64,000 nt of DNA from Actinoplanes oryzae (GCF_030757795.1 NZ_JAUQWH010000030.1:1-64000), one strand, 5' to 3'. Positions 28,174 through 37,576 are shown, counted from the stretch's first letter. Notes: generated by a model not told the origin, from the sequence alone. Program-made: numbers and translations.

Positions 28174-29333
28174 ATGAAGGCGGTGGTGTACGAGGGCCCG
28201 CGGCAGGTCCGCGTCAAGGACGTGCCGGATGCGCGGATCGAACGGCCGACCGATGTGCTGGTGCGGATCACGTCGGCGAACATCTGCGGCTCCGACCTGC
28301 ACATGTACGAGGGCCGGACCGACTTCGAGGCCGGCCGCTGGTTCGGGCACGAGAACCTGGGCCAGGTGGTGGAGATCGGCGCCGGGGTGGACAAGGTGCA
28401 GGTGGGGGACTGGGTCGTCCTGCCGTTCAACATCGCCTGCGGGCACTGCAAGAACTGCGAGCGTCAGCTCACGAACTACTGTCTGACCGCGCAGCCGGAG
28501 CCGAAGATGGCCGGCGCCGCGTACGGCTTCGCCGACATGGGCCCGTACGGCGGGGGCCAGGCCGAGTTGCTCCGGGTGCCCTGGGGCGACTTCAACTGCC
28601 TGCGGCTGGGCGAGGACGCCGAGCAGCGGCAGACCGACTACGTGATGCTCGCCGACATCTTCCCGACCGGCTACCACGCCACCGAACTGGCCGGCGTGCA
28701 ACCCGGGGACCAGACGGTCATCTACGGCGCCGGCCCGGTCGGGCTGATGGCGGCGCTCTCGGCGACCATCCGGGGGCGAGCAAGGTGATGGTCGTCGACC
28801 GGCATCCCGACCGGCTGCGACTGGCCGAGTCGATCGGCGCGATCGCCGTCGACGACTCGAAGGTCGATCCGGTGCAGGCCGTCCTCGACGAGACGATGGG
28901 GCTGGGCGCGGACAACGGCTGCGAGTGCGTCGGCTATCAGGCGCACGAGCCGGACGGCCGGGAGCGCGCCAACCTGACGATGAACCGGCTGGTCGCCTCG
29001 GTGCGCTTCACCGGGCGGATCGGCAACGTCGGGGTGTTCGTGCCGCAGGACCCGGGAGCCGGTGACGAGCTGGCCAAGCAGGGCAAGCTCGCCTTCGACT
29101 ACGGCTTGTTCTGGTTCAAGGGCCAGCACATCGGCAGCGGTCAGGCGCCGGTCAAGAAGTACAACCGGCAGCTGCGTGACCTGATCGCCGCGGGCAAGGC
29201 CGAGCCCTCGTTCATCGTGAGCCACGAGCTGCCGCTGGATCGGGCGCCGGAGGCGTACGAGCATTTCGACAAGCGGGACGACGGCTGGACCAAGGTCGTG
29301 CTGCACCCGGCGATGTCCGGGGCGGGTGCGTGA
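28174..29333 (+). pseudogene. zinc alcohol dehydrogenase (glutathione-independent formaldehyde dehydrogenase type), frameshifted
   Basis: Two abutting frames together give one complete protein of about 385 aa. Frame 1 from ATG 28174 has the catalytic-zinc motif ICGSDLHMYEG, GHENLGQVVEIG, the structural-zinc cysteines in IACGHCKNCERQLTNYC and the start of the Rossmann fold TVIYGAGPVGLMAA. It then reads into a stop at 28786. Frame 2 continues as VMVVDRHPDRLRLAESIG to 29333. Adding one G to the run G5 at 28772-28776 restores the frame (IRGASKVMVVD). As given, the NAD-binding domain is lost. This is either a recent mutation or a homopolymer sequencing error. Family role: NAD-dependent formaldehyde dismutation or oxidation. 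Confidence 0.88.
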
Positions 29334-29334
29334 G

Positions 29335-29898
29335 ATGGCGGGCGAGCTGACCGGACGCCGGGTCGCCATCCTCGCCGCCGACGGCGTGGAGCGGGTCGAA
29401 CTCGAGCAACCGCGGCAGGCGCTGGACAAGGCCGGCGCCAGCACCACCGTGGTCTCCATCAGCAGCGGCGAGATCCAGGCGCGCGACCACGACCTCGAAT
29501 CCGCCGGCACCTTCGCGGTCGACGAGCTGGTCGGCGGCGCCTCGGTCGACGACTACGACGCCCTGCTCCTGCCGGGCGGGACAGTCAACCCGGACAAGCT
29601 GCGGATGGAACCGGACGCGGTGCGGTTCGTGCGGGATTTCGTGCAGTCCGGCAAGCCGGTCGCCTCGATCTGCCACGGCCCGTGGAACTTCGTCGAGGCC
29701 GACGTCGCCCGCGGCCGCCGGCTGACCTCGTGGCCCAGCGTGCGCACCGACCTGCGCAACGCCGGGGCCGAGGTGGTCGACGAGGAAGTTGTCACCGACG
29801 GCAACATCACGACGAGCCGATCGCCCGACGATCTCCCGGCGTTCTGCGCACGCATCGTGCGGGAGTTCGCCCGGGCTGACACAGGAGGCAGGCCATGA
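29335..29898 (+). CDS. DJ-1/PfpI family protein
   Basis: 187 aa class-I glutamine-amidotransferase-like fold. The nucleophile elbow is SICHGPW (Cys113, His114) with a Glu near residue 19 (GVERVELEQP). PfpI/YhbO-type members act as stress proteins with glyoxalase, deglycase or protease activity. The start is one base after the preceding dehydrogenase stop and the end overlaps the next gene by ATGA. Placement among dehydrogenases fits reactive-aldehyde defence. Confidence 0.9.
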   Translation: MAGELTGRRVAILAADGVERVELEQPRQALDKAGASTTVVSISSGEIQARDHDLESAGTFAVDELVGGASVDDYDALLLPGGTVNPDKLRMEPDAVRFVRDFVQSGKPVASICHGPWNFVEADVARGRRLTSWPSVRTDLRNAGAEVVDEEVVTDGNITTSRSPDDLPAFCARIVREFARADTGGRP

Positions 29899-30383
29899 AC
29901 ACCTCGATCGGGGACGTCGCGTCCCTGGCCGCCCGCGGCGCCGGGACCGTCGTGCGCCAGGTGCGGTCGATCGTCAACCCGTCCGCCGCGCGCCCGGCCG
30001 GCGCCGGGCAGACGCTGTCCGGGTGGCTCGCCGTGACCGTGTTCGTCGAGCCGTCCGAGATCGACGCCGCAAAGCTGCCCCCGCCGCTGGCCGAGCTCGG
30101 CGACCGGATCGAGGCCCGCGTCCAGGCCGCCCCCGGCGGCAAGGGCACCGAACTGGCGGCGCGGCTGCGCGAGCGGCAGCGCCCGGGCAGCGCGGCCGCC
30201 CGGCTGGCCGGCAAGGACGCGGAGGCCGATCTCCGCTCCGCGTTGCGCCGGGCCAAGCAGCTCATCGAGGTGGGCGAGGTACTGGCGGTGGATCCGGTGC
30301 CGCACGGCGAGCGGACGGCGACTCCCGGCGGCGCGCTCCTGGAGGGCTGGACCAAGGCGGCGCCGAAAGGTGGTGTGCGATGA
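29895..30383 (+). CDS. conserved-looking hypothetical protein
   Basis: 162 aa, not recognised. Soluble, alpha/beta, with a conserved-looking centre (GWLAVTVFVEPSEID) followed by charged helices. It overlaps DJ-1 upstream and the dehydrogenase downstream by four bases each (ATGA twice), so it is certainly translated as part of this operon. No catalytic motif seen. Confidence 0.75.
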   Translation: MNTSIGDVASLAARGAGTVVRQVRSIVNPSAARPAGAGQTLSGWLAVTVFVEPSEIDAAKLPPPLAELGDRIEARVQAAPGGKGTELAARLRERQRPGSAAARLAGKDAEADLRSALRRAKQLIEVGEVLAVDPVPHGERTATPGGALLEGWTKAAPKGGVR

Positions 30384-31555
30384 AGGCAGTGACGTGGCGC
30401 GGGGTCAACGAGATCGGCGTCGAGGACGTCCCCGAGCCGACGATCATCAACGACCACGACATCATCCTCGAGGTGGGGCTCAGCGCGACCTGCGGTTCGG
30501 ACCTGCACCTCATGGGCGGCTACATCCCCGCCATGCGCGCGGGGGACGTGCTCGGCCACGAGTTCATGGGCCGGGTCGCCGAGGTCGGCCGCGGCGTGAC
30601 GAAGCACCAGGTGGGGGATCGCGTGGTGGTCGTCTCGTTCACCAGCTGCGGGCAGTGCTGGTACTGCCGGGAGGGGCTGTGGTCGCTGTGCGACAACGGC
30701 AACCCCAACCCGGGCATGACCGAGGCACTGTGGGGTCAGTCCATCGGGGGCTGCTACGGCTACTCCCACGCGCTGGGCGGCTACGCGGGCAGCCATGCTC
30801 CGTACATCCGGGTTCCGTACGCGGATCAGGGGGCCTTCCCGATCCCCGACGGCGTCTCCGACGAGCGGGCGCTCTTCGCCTCCGACGCCGCGCCGACCGG
30901 CTGGACCGGGGCGCACCAGGCGGAGGTACGCCCGGGTGACATCGTCGCGGTGTGGGGTGCCGGCGGCGTGGGCCAGATGGCCGCCCGCGCGGCGATGCTC
31001 ATGGGCGCCGAGCGTGTCGTCGTCATCGACCGGTTCGACAACCGGCTGCAGCAGGTGCGTACGCACATCGGGGCCGACACCCTCGATTATCAGCAGACCG
31101 ACATCCCCGCCGAGCTGCGCGAGATGACGGGCGGGCGGGGGCCGGACGTCTGCATCGAGGCGGTGGGCATGGAGGCTCACTCCCCGGGCGTGCAGTACCT
31201 GTACGACCAGGTCAAGCAGCAGATGCGGTTGCAGACCGACCGGCCCACGGCGGTACGGGAGGCGATCTACGCCTGCCGCAAGGGCGGGACGGTCTTCACC
31301 CTCGGCGTGTTCGCCGGCCTGGTCGACAAGTTCCCCCTCGGCGCCGTGATGAACAAGGCGCTGACCCTGCGCGGCGCCCAGCAGCACGGGCACCGCTACA
31401 TCCCCGAGATCCTCGACCACATGAGCCGCGACGACGTGAAGACGGAACACCTTGCCACCCACGTGATGCCGCTGAGCGACGGACCGAAGGGCTATGAGAT
31501 GTTCAAGAACAAGGAAGACGGGTGCGTCCGGGCCGTGTTCCGCCCCGGCACATGA
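30380..31555 (+). CDS. zinc-dependent alcohol dehydrogenase
   Basis: 391 aa MDR dehydrogenase of the FdhA-like subgroup. The catalytic zinc site is TCGSDLHLMGG and GHEFMG. The structural-zinc lobe is SCGQCWYCREGLWSLC. The Rossmann motif is VWGAGGVGQMAA, with Asp in VVIDRFDNR favouring NAD. It ends KNKEDGCVRAVFRP, like the paralogue at 36160. Likely oxidises an alcohol or aldehyde in stress metabolism. Coupled by ATGA to genes on both sides. Confidence 0.92.
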   Translation: MKAVTWRGVNEIGVEDVPEPTIINDHDIILEVGLSATCGSDLHLMGGYIPAMRAGDVLGHEFMGRVAEVGRGVTKHQVGDRVVVVSFTSCGQCWYCREGLWSLCDNGNPNPGMTEALWGQSIGGCYGYSHALGGYAGSHAPYIRVPYADQGAFPIPDGVSDERALFASDAAPTGWTGAHQAEVRPGDIVAVWGAGGVGQMAARAAMLMGAERVVVIDRFDNRLQQVRTHIGADTLDYQQTDIPAELREMTGGRGPDVCIEAVGMEAHSPGVQYLYDQVKQQMRLQTDRPTAVREAIYACRKGGTVFTLGVFAGLVDKFPLGAVMNKALTLRGAQQHGHRYIPEILDHMSRDDVKTEHLATHVMPLSDGPKGYEMFKNKEDGCVRAVFRPGT

Positions 31556-32190
31556 CGAAGACGACCATTCTCTCGTGGCGCCGCCTGCTGATCTGCCTCG
31601 GCGCGGGGATCGTGGCGGCGGCGCTGACGGCGCTGGCCGGCGTCCCCGAGGTGGCGGTGCTGGCCGGCTGGTCCGTCGCGGCCGGCGCCCTGCTGGTGTG
31701 GGTGTGGCGGATCAGCTGGGGGCGCGACGCGGGCGGGACCAAACGGCTGGCCGAGGACGAGGGCCGGACCCGGGTCACGGATGCGGCCGTCCTGGGTGCG
31801 TCGGTGGTCAGCCTGGCCGCCGTCGCCGAGGCCCTCGTCCGGTCCGGCACCCAGGACGCCGTCGGGGTGGCCGTCGTCATCCTCGGGGTGTTCGTGGTGG
31901 TCCTGTCGTGGGCGCTGGTCAACACGGTCTTCGCCCTGAAGTACGCGCGCCTCTACTACTCGGGCGGGGACGGCGGCATCGACTTCGGTCAGCGGGAACC
32001 GCCTGCCTACTCCGACTTCGCCTATGCGGCGTTCACCGTGGGGATGAGCTTCGCGGTGCCGGACGTCCAGCTCAACCAGACGTCGATCCGCAAGGTCGCC
32101 CTGGGACACGCCCTGCTGTCCTTCCTGTTCGGAACCGTGGTCATCGCCGTGGCGGTCAACCTGGTGACGAACTTGGGGCAGTCGTCATGA
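31552..32190 (+). CDS. DUF1345 family membrane protein
   Basis: 212 aa with five predicted TM helices. The family pattern is clear: YARLYYSGGDGGIDF, then YSDFAYAAFTVGMSFAVPD. Function unknown. It overlaps the dehydrogenase stop by ATGA. Its last 35 bases overlap the convergent LuxR-type gene. Confidence 0.88.
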   Translation: MTKTTILSWRRLLICLGAGIVAAALTALAGVPEVAVLAGWSVAAGALLVWVWRISWGRDAGGTKRLAEDEGRTRVTDAAVLGASVVSLAAVAEALVRSGTQDAVGVAVVILGVFVVVLSWALVNTVFALKYARLYYSGGDGGIDFGQREPPAYSDFAYAAFTVGMSFAVPDVQLNQTSIRKVALGHALLSFLFGTVVIAVAVNLVTNLGQSS

Positions 32191-33256
32191 GGCGGTACGG
32201 GATGTACAGGCCGCTGCGCATCGCGAGCACGGCGGCGGCCGTACGCGTCGGCGCGCGCAGCTTCGCCCGGATGTGCTCGAGGTGAGCCGCGGCGGTCCGC
32301 GCGGTGATGGACAGCCGGCTCGCGATGCCCTGGTTCGGGTAGCCCTCGATCACCAGGCCGAGGACGACCAGTTCCCGCAGCGTCAGGTGGTGGAGTTCCC
32401 CCGGAGGTGAGGTCACGACGAGCCCGGCGAGGTCGTCCGGCATGCCCGGCGGACAGGCCAGCCCGGTGACCCGGACGTAGCGCTGCCGGCCCCCGTCCGC
32501 CGGGACCGGGGAGAGGAAGGACGTGTGCCGCACCTCGTCGGTCAAACCGTCGACCGCCGTGGTCACGATGTCGGGACGGTCGATGAGCAGGCGATCGGGG
32601 GGCATCCCGGGCAGGGGGGCGAGGACGCCCCGGCGGTCGACGGTGACGGCGGCCGTGGCGTCCTGGACCAGCCGGGCCAGCCCGGTCAGCGAGTTCATCG
32701 GGTCCAGCACGGCGGCGATCGCGTACGTGACCACCTCCAGCGCGTCCCGGGCGTCCGCGGTCGGCTGCTCGGCCGTGTCGGTGTGCAGGACGAGAACGCC
32801 CAGGTGGCGCCCGTCCGGAGTGACGAGCGGAGCGGCGACGGCCTCCCGCAGACCGGCCGGCCACCAGCGCTCGGCCCAGCATGGAAGCTCCACCGTGTGC
32901 GGCGGCGCATCCTGCAATCGCAGGGGCCGGCGCCGCCGCAGCAGACCGAAGTTCTTGCGCAGGTCCGTCAGCTCCTCCGATCCCATGTACGCCCGGCCGC
33001 CGGCGTCGTGACCGGCGGACGCCACCGTGCTGTAACAACGGTGATCCTCGTCGAGCGTGCCGACCCACCTCGCCGCGAAGGGGACGAGCCGCCTCATCGG
33101 ATCCCACACGAAGGCGAGATCGCGAGCCGGGTCGCCGCCCGGCGTCACCCGGTTGATCTCCGCCGCCAGATCCAAGGCCACGGCGAGCGCGTCCGTCACG
33201 GCCTGTCCCTCCTCCGGTGCGATCAGGTGCAGGCGGGCCGGGTACCCCCGCGCCAC
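32156..33256 (-). CDS. GAF-like sensor LuxR-family regulator
   Basis: 366 aa. A GAF-like sensor occupies about residues 20-180 (REAVAAPLVTPDGRHLGVLVL is the typical central strand). A LuxR helix-turn-helix lies at the C-terminus (LTLRELVVLGLVIEGYPNQG, then ITARTAAAHLEHIRAKL). GTG start. No receiver domain, so it probably senses a ligand or redox state directly. Convergent with the ADH-DUF1345 operon and divergent from the membrane protein at 33361; either could be its target. Confidence 0.82.
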   Translation of the reverse strand: MARGYPARLHLIAPEEGQAVTDALAVALDLAAEINRVTPGGDPARDLAFVWDPMRRLVPFAARWVGTLDEDHRCYSTVASAGHDAGGRAYMGSEELTDLRKNFGLLRRRRPLRLQDAPPHTVELPCWAERWWPAGLREAVAAPLVTPDGRHLGVLVLHTDTAEQPTADARDALEVVTYAIAAVLDPMNSLTGLARLVQDATAAVTVDRRGVLAPLPGMPPDRLLIDRPDIVTTAVDGLTDEVRHTSFLSPVPADGGRQRYVRVTGLACPPGMPDDLAGLVVTSPPGELHHLTLRELVVLGLVIEGYPNQGIASRLSITARTAAAHLEHIRAKLRAPTRTAAAVLAMRSGLYIPYRLMTTAPSSSPG

Positions 33257-33360
33257 CGGGGCAAACGGTCATGATCGGCCCCGAGGGGCAACCTGACATA
33301 GGTCGCGCGAAACGGGGAAGGCCACCCGGACCCGTACCCCCTCTCGATGTGGAGCGGCCC

Positions 33361-34437
33361 ATGACTGCGGACCGGAACCGTACGGAGATCGTCGTCGGAC
33401 TGGTCGCCACCCCGCCCGACCACCCGGCCGAGGTCGTCGGACGGCTCGCCCGCGAGCTGGCCGACCGGCTGGCCGAGCGGGTGGACGCCGACGTGCGGTG
33501 GACCACCCGCGGCGGCTGGGGCGAGGCCGCGCCCCGGCGCGACGGGGGCGCGGAGGGGCTGCTGGACGATCTCGCGCGGAGACGCGCCGACGAGGGGTGG
33601 GACGTGGCGGTCTGCCTGACCGACCTGCCGCTGCACAGCGAGAGGGTGCCCTTGGTCGCTCAGGCCTCCGCCCGGCGCCGGGTCGCGCTGGTGTCACTGC
33701 CGGCGTTGGGACTGCGCCAGCTGCAGGCCGTCCGCTCGGTCGTCCCCGACCTGGTGAGCCGGTTGGTCCCCGATCTCGCCGCCCGGCAGCGACCGGCGGG
33801 GCCGGGGCTTCCCGCCATCCATCGGGTGCTCGGCACCGGTGGCGAGCTGCGCTATGTCGCCTCGCGATGGAACGGGCGGGTGCGGCTGCTGACCGGAATG
33901 GTCCGCGCCAACCGTCCGGGGCGCGCCCTCGGGGGCCTGTCCAAGCTGCTGGTCGGTGCCTTCGGCACGGCCGCATTGGCGCTGACCACCCAGACCATCT
34001 GGCAGATGGGCGACGCACTGGGCGCCCTGCGTCTCACGGCGATCATGCTGATCGGGCTGATCGCCCTGGTGGCCTGGCTGATCATCGCGCACGACCTGTG
34101 GGAGCGACCCGGCCGGGGGACGCCGGCCGAGCTGGCCCGGCTGTTCAACGTGGGGACCGTCCTCACCCTCACGCTCGCCACGGCCGTGTCGTACGTGGTG
34201 CTGTTCGCCGGAACGGTGCTCGCCGCGGCATTGCTGATCGACACCTCGGTGCTGGAGCAGACCTTGCAGCGACCGGTCCGCGCCACCGACTACCTGACGC
34301 TCGGCTGGATCATCAGCTCGATGGCCACGGTGGGCGGAGCGATCGGCTCCGGGCTGGAGGACGAGGAGACGGTCCGGGCCGCCGCGTACGGCTATCATCC
34401 CGAGCCGGACGGCTATCGGGACGACAAGGAAAGCTGA
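33361..34437 (+). CDS. membrane protein of unknown function
   Basis: 358 aa. A soluble alpha/beta N-terminal half of about 190 residues (IVVGLVATPPDHPAEV, WDVAVCLTDLPLH) is followed by four TM helices and a short charged tail. Start ATG 33361 with GGAG upstream. It resembles unassigned actinobacterial membrane proteins. Divergent from the GAF-LuxR regulator across a 104-base gap, so control by that protein is likely. Confidence 0.75.
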   Translation: MTADRNRTEIVVGLVATPPDHPAEVVGRLARELADRLAERVDADVRWTTRGGWGEAAPRRDGGAEGLLDDLARRRADEGWDVAVCLTDLPLHSERVPLVAQASARRRVALVSLPALGLRQLQAVRSVVPDLVSRLVPDLAARQRPAGPGLPAIHRVLGTGGELRYVASRWNGRVRLLTGMVRANRPGRALGGLSKLLVGAFGTAALALTTQTIWQMGDALGALRLTAIMLIGLIALVAWLIIAHDLWERPGRGTPAELARLFNVGTVLTLTLATAVSYVVLFAGTVLAAALLIDTSVLEQTLQRPVRATDYLTLGWIISSMATVGGAIGSGLEDEETVRAAAYGYHPEPDGYRDDKES

Positions 34438-34447
34438 CCGCGACTGC

Positions 34448-35410
34448 TCAGCGCCGCAGCGTCTCGCTGGGAAAGACGTCGTACCGCCGGCGATAGGCCG
34501 CGGCGAACCGGCTCGAGTGGGTGAAACCGGCCCGGTAGGCGATCTCGGCCACCGTGGTCCGCGCCGGGTCCGCCTTGATCAGCTGCTCGTGGACCAGACC
34601 CAGGCGAAGATCGCGGAGGTACGTCATCGGTGGCATGCCGAGGTGGCGGCGGAAGCCGAGCTGGAGCGCCCGGGGGCTGACGCCGGCGATGCGGGCCAGC
34701 TCGACGACGGTGTAGGGCCGGGACGGGTCGGCGCGCATCACTTCGACCACTCCGCGGACCGTGCGAGGCGCTGCCAGGACCGGCTGCGGACGGTGCAACA
34801 CCTCCTGGTAAGGGTGGTCCGCGGCCAGCAGCAGACCGGTCATCAGGTTCTCGCGGAGCCGGGCGCCCAGTACCGGATGGCGGAGCAGGCCGCCGCTGCG
34901 GGACGACTCGGCGGCGACCAACCGGAGCAGGCTCAGCCAGCTCGCACCGGCCGCGCCGGACAGGTCCAAGGCCGGACCGAGGCGGATCGGGCCGGGCACC
35001 GGCGCGTCCAGCAGGACGGCCAGGTGCTTCTCCAGCGCCTCCCGATCGATCTTGACCGCGAGCAGGCGGCAGTCGCCGCTCCACCGGTCCAGGACCGTGT
35101 CGCCGACCGGCTGGAACACGGCCGCGCAGCCGGTGGTGGCGGTGCGGGCCGGGCCCGTGCCCTGACGCCAGGTCACGGCGCCGGCGAGGGGCACATCGAC
35201 GTGGTACGCGCCCAGGTCGCCGAACCGCATGCGGATGTCGGTCCCGAAACTCAGGTCGCCCAGCGTGACCGAGCCGGCCGGGGCGATGCCGAACCGGGCT
35301 CGCCACTCCCGCCGCCCGGAGAGGGTGTCGACGACGTTGGTGTAGAAGTGCCGGGCGATGATCGACCGCGCCTCGTCGAGGTCGCCCGTGCTCTCGGTCA
35401 GGTACTGCAT
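34448..35410 (-). CDS. AraC-family transcriptional regulator
   Basis: 320 aa. The N-terminal domain resembles the AraC-binding domain of XylS/TfdR-type members (YHVDVPLAGAVTWRQG). A C-terminal double helix-turn-helix follows (LARIAGVSPRALQLGFRRHL and IAYRAGFTHSSRFAAAYRRR). The start is uncertain: ATG 35410 begins the folded part but has a weak ribosome binding site, and the frame is open up to 35620. Divergent from the SRPBCC-dehydrogenase pair, which it probably controls; tandem TGACAG repeats lie just upstream of it. Confidence 0.85.
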   Translation of the reverse strand: MQYLTESTGDLDEARSIIARHFYTNVVDTLSGRREWRARFGIAPAGSVTLGDLSFGTDIRMRFGDLGAYHVDVPLAGAVTWRQGTGPARTATTGCAAVFQPVGDTVLDRWSGDCRLLAVKIDREALEKHLAVLLDAPVPGPIRLGPALDLSGAAGASWLSLLRLVAAESSRSGGLLRHPVLGARLRENLMTGLLLAADHPYQEVLHRPQPVLAAPRTVRGVVEVMRADPSRPYTVVELARIAGVSPRALQLGFRRHLGMPPMTYLRDLRLGLVHEQLIKADPARTTVAEIAYRAGFTHSSRFAAAYRRRYDVFPSETLRR

Positions 35411-35620
35411 CCTGACAGCTTGACTGACAGACCCGGGCCCCGGGCGCGAACCGGCGCGGGCCACCCGGTCGGCCCCGGCGGGCCAGGGCGGCCCGGCCGG
35501 CATCGCGCCGTAGCGGTCGATCCCCTGTTTAGGCCCTGTCGCGGCGGGTAGCCGGTCCGCCTCGGGCACGCCCACGACCGCCGCCGGCACCGCGCTGGTC
35601 CGATCCGCAGAGGAGGACAC

Positions 35621-36163
35621 ATGGATCTGACGGCAACGACCACTGTCCGCAAACCCCCGTCAGAGGTGTACGCGTTCTGGCGCGAGCTGGAGAACCTGCC
35701 GACCTTCATGGCGCATCTCGACGAGGTCCGCGCCACCGGCGACCGGACGAGCCACTGGTCGGCCGCCGCCCCGTTCGGCAAGGACGTCGCATGGGACGCG
35801 GAGATCATCGAGGAGGCGCCGGGGGAGAAGATCGTGTGGCGCTCGACCGGCGACGCCGACGTGCCCAACGCCGGCACGGTCTCGTTCGTGCCGGCGCCCG
35901 ACGGGGTGAGCACCGAGGTCTATGTCGCCCTCGTCTACGACATCCCGGGCGGCTCCCTCGGCAAGGCGGTCGCGAAGTACTTCGGCGAGGAGCCGCATCA
36001 GCAGCTCGACGACGACCTGCGGCGGTTCAAGCAGGTGCTGGAGACCGGCGAGGTGGTCCGTTCCGACGGGGCCCCGTGGGGCAAGCGGGCCCGCAAGGAG
36101 TTCCCGCAGCGCCCGGCCCAGCCGCTGTCGGACGCCGAGCTCGCGAAGGGAGCCGAGGCATGA
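35621..36163 (+). CDS. SRPBCC (START-like) family protein
   Basis: 180 aa. The domain covers about residues 5-145: TTVRKPPSEVYAFWRELENL opens the fold, and the helix QLDDDLRRFKQVLETGE closes it, as in coenzyme-Q-binding/polyketide-cyclase-like proteins. It binds a hydrophobic ligand; no catalytic claim can be made. Excellent AGGAGG site before the ATG. ATGA overlap with the following dehydrogenase shows coupling. Confidence 0.88.
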   Translation: MDLTATTTVRKPPSEVYAFWRELENLPTFMAHLDEVRATGDRTSHWSAAAPFGKDVAWDAEIIEEAPGEKIVWRSTGDADVPNAGTVSFVPAPDGVSTEVYVALVYDIPGGSLGKAVAKYFGEEPHQQLDDDLRRFKQVLETGEVVRSDGAPWGKRARKEFPQRPAQPLSDAELAKGAEA

Positions 36164-37335
36164 GGGCGAACACCTGGGCGGGCCGCAACAAGGTCGAGGT
36201 CCGCGACGTGCCGGACCCGAAGATCCTCAACAGCCGGGACGCCATCGTCCGGATCACCTCCACCGCGATCTGCGGCTCGGACCTGCACCTGGTCGACGGG
36301 TACGTCCCCACGATGCAGGACGGCGACGTCCTGGGCCACGAGTTCATGGGCGAGGTGATCGAGGTCGGCTCCGGGGTGCCCGGGGACAAGCTGCGGGTCG
36401 GCGACCGGGTGGTCGTGCCGTTCCCCATCGCCTGCGGCGCCTGTGCCGCCTGCGCCGCCGAGCTCTACTCGTGCTGCGAGAACACCAACCCCAACGCCGG
36501 GATCGCGGAGAAGATGTTCGGCCACCCGGTCGCCGGGATCTTCGGCTACTCGCATCTGACCGGCGGCTTCGCGGGCGGGCAGGCGCAGTACGCCCGGGTC
36601 CCGTTCGCCGACGTCGGCCCGCTGAAGATCGAGTCCGACCTGACCGACGAGCAGGTGCTGTTCCTGTCCGACATCCTGCCCACCGGCTACATGGGCGCCG
36701 AGATGTGCGACATCCGGCCCAGCGACGTGGTCGCGGTGTGGGGCGCCGGCCCGGTCGGCCAGTTCGCCATGGACAGCGCCCGGGTGCTCGGCGCCGCGAA
36801 GGTGATCGCCATCGACAAGGAACCCTACCGGCTGCGGATGGCCGAACAAGCCGGCCACATCCCGGTCAACTTCGACGACGTCGACGTACGCTCGAAGCTC
36901 CTCGAACTGACCGGCGGCCGGGGCCCCGACAAGTGCATCGACGCGGTCGGGCTGGAAGCCACCCACGGCAGCGCGCACCTCGCCGCGTACGACCGGGTGA
37001 AGCAGGCCGTAAGGTCGGAGACCGAGCGCCCGCACGCCCTGCGCCAAGCAATCCTGTCCTGCCGCAGCGGCGGCGTGGTCTCGGTCATCGGCGTCTACGG
37101 CGGCCTCCTGGACAAATTCCCCGCCGGCGCCTGGATGAACCGCTCACTGACCCTCCGCACCGGCCAGTGCCACGTGCAGCGCTACATGAAGCCCCTCCTC
37201 CAGCGCATCGAACGCGGCGAGATCGACCCGACCCGCATCATCACCCACACCATGCCGCTCGACGAGGCCGAGCGAGGCTTCGACATCTTCAAGAACAAGC
37301 AGGACAACTGCGAAAAGGTCGTCCTCAAACCCTGA
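36160..37335 (+). CDS. zinc-dependent alcohol dehydrogenase
   Basis: 391 aa, paralogue of the gene at 30380. Zinc site AICGSDLHLVDGY and GHEFMGEVIEVG; structural cysteines in ACGACAACAAELYSCC; NAD fold VWGAGPVGQFAMD, then AIDKEPYRLR. It has the family ending FKNKQDNCEKVVLKP. Third FdhA-like dehydrogenase within 9 kb; each has its own small partner gene (DJ-1, hypothetical, SRPBCC). Probably followed by the hairpin at 37412-37454. Confidence 0.92.
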   Translation: MRANTWAGRNKVEVRDVPDPKILNSRDAIVRITSTAICGSDLHLVDGYVPTMQDGDVLGHEFMGEVIEVGSGVPGDKLRVGDRVVVPFPIACGACAACAAELYSCCENTNPNAGIAEKMFGHPVAGIFGYSHLTGGFAGGQAQYARVPFADVGPLKIESDLTDEQVLFLSDILPTGYMGAEMCDIRPSDVVAVWGAGPVGQFAMDSARVLGAAKVIAIDKEPYRLRMAEQAGHIPVNFDDVDVRSKLLELTGGRGPDKCIDAVGLEATHGSAHLAAYDRVKQAVRSETERPHALRQAILSCRSGGVVSVIGVYGGLLDKFPAGAWMNRSLTLRTGQCHVQRYMKPLLQRIERGEIDPTRIITHTMPLDEAERGFDIFKNKQDNCEKVVLKP

Positions 37336-37411
37336 CGGCCGCTCGGGCGCACGCCCTGGCGGCCCGGCCCGCGGCCGTGCCGTCGTCCGCCACTACGCCT
37401 TACCGAGCCAG

Positions 37412-37454
37412 ACGTCTGCCGCCTCGTCGGAACATTCGACGAGGCGGCAGACGT
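37412..37454. terminator. perfect 18-bp stem-loop
   Basis: Arms 37412-37429 and 37437-37454 are exact reverse complements with a 7-nt loop, 77 bases after the dehydrogenase stop. No T run follows, so it is a probable actinomycete-type terminator. A palindromic protein-binding site is the alternative. Confidence 0.6.
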
Positions 37455-37544
37455 GGTACGGCCCACCGACTGCATGCGGGAGTGCGTTGCCGCTACCTCA
37501 CCGCTCCCGGCCGGGGCCGGCGGATGCGTGTGCGGAAAACCGGC

Positions 37545-37576
37545 TGCGGTAGAACTGCGGTAGAACAACGGTAGAT
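37545..37576. repeat. three direct repeats with 11-bp period
   Basis: TGCGGTAGAAC, TGCGGTAGAAC, then AACGGTAGAT. The shared heptamer CGGTAGA recurs exactly every 11 bases, the spacing typical of SARP-type regulator sites. An AfsR/SARP regulator is encoded at 47622-50630. Confidence 0.6.
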
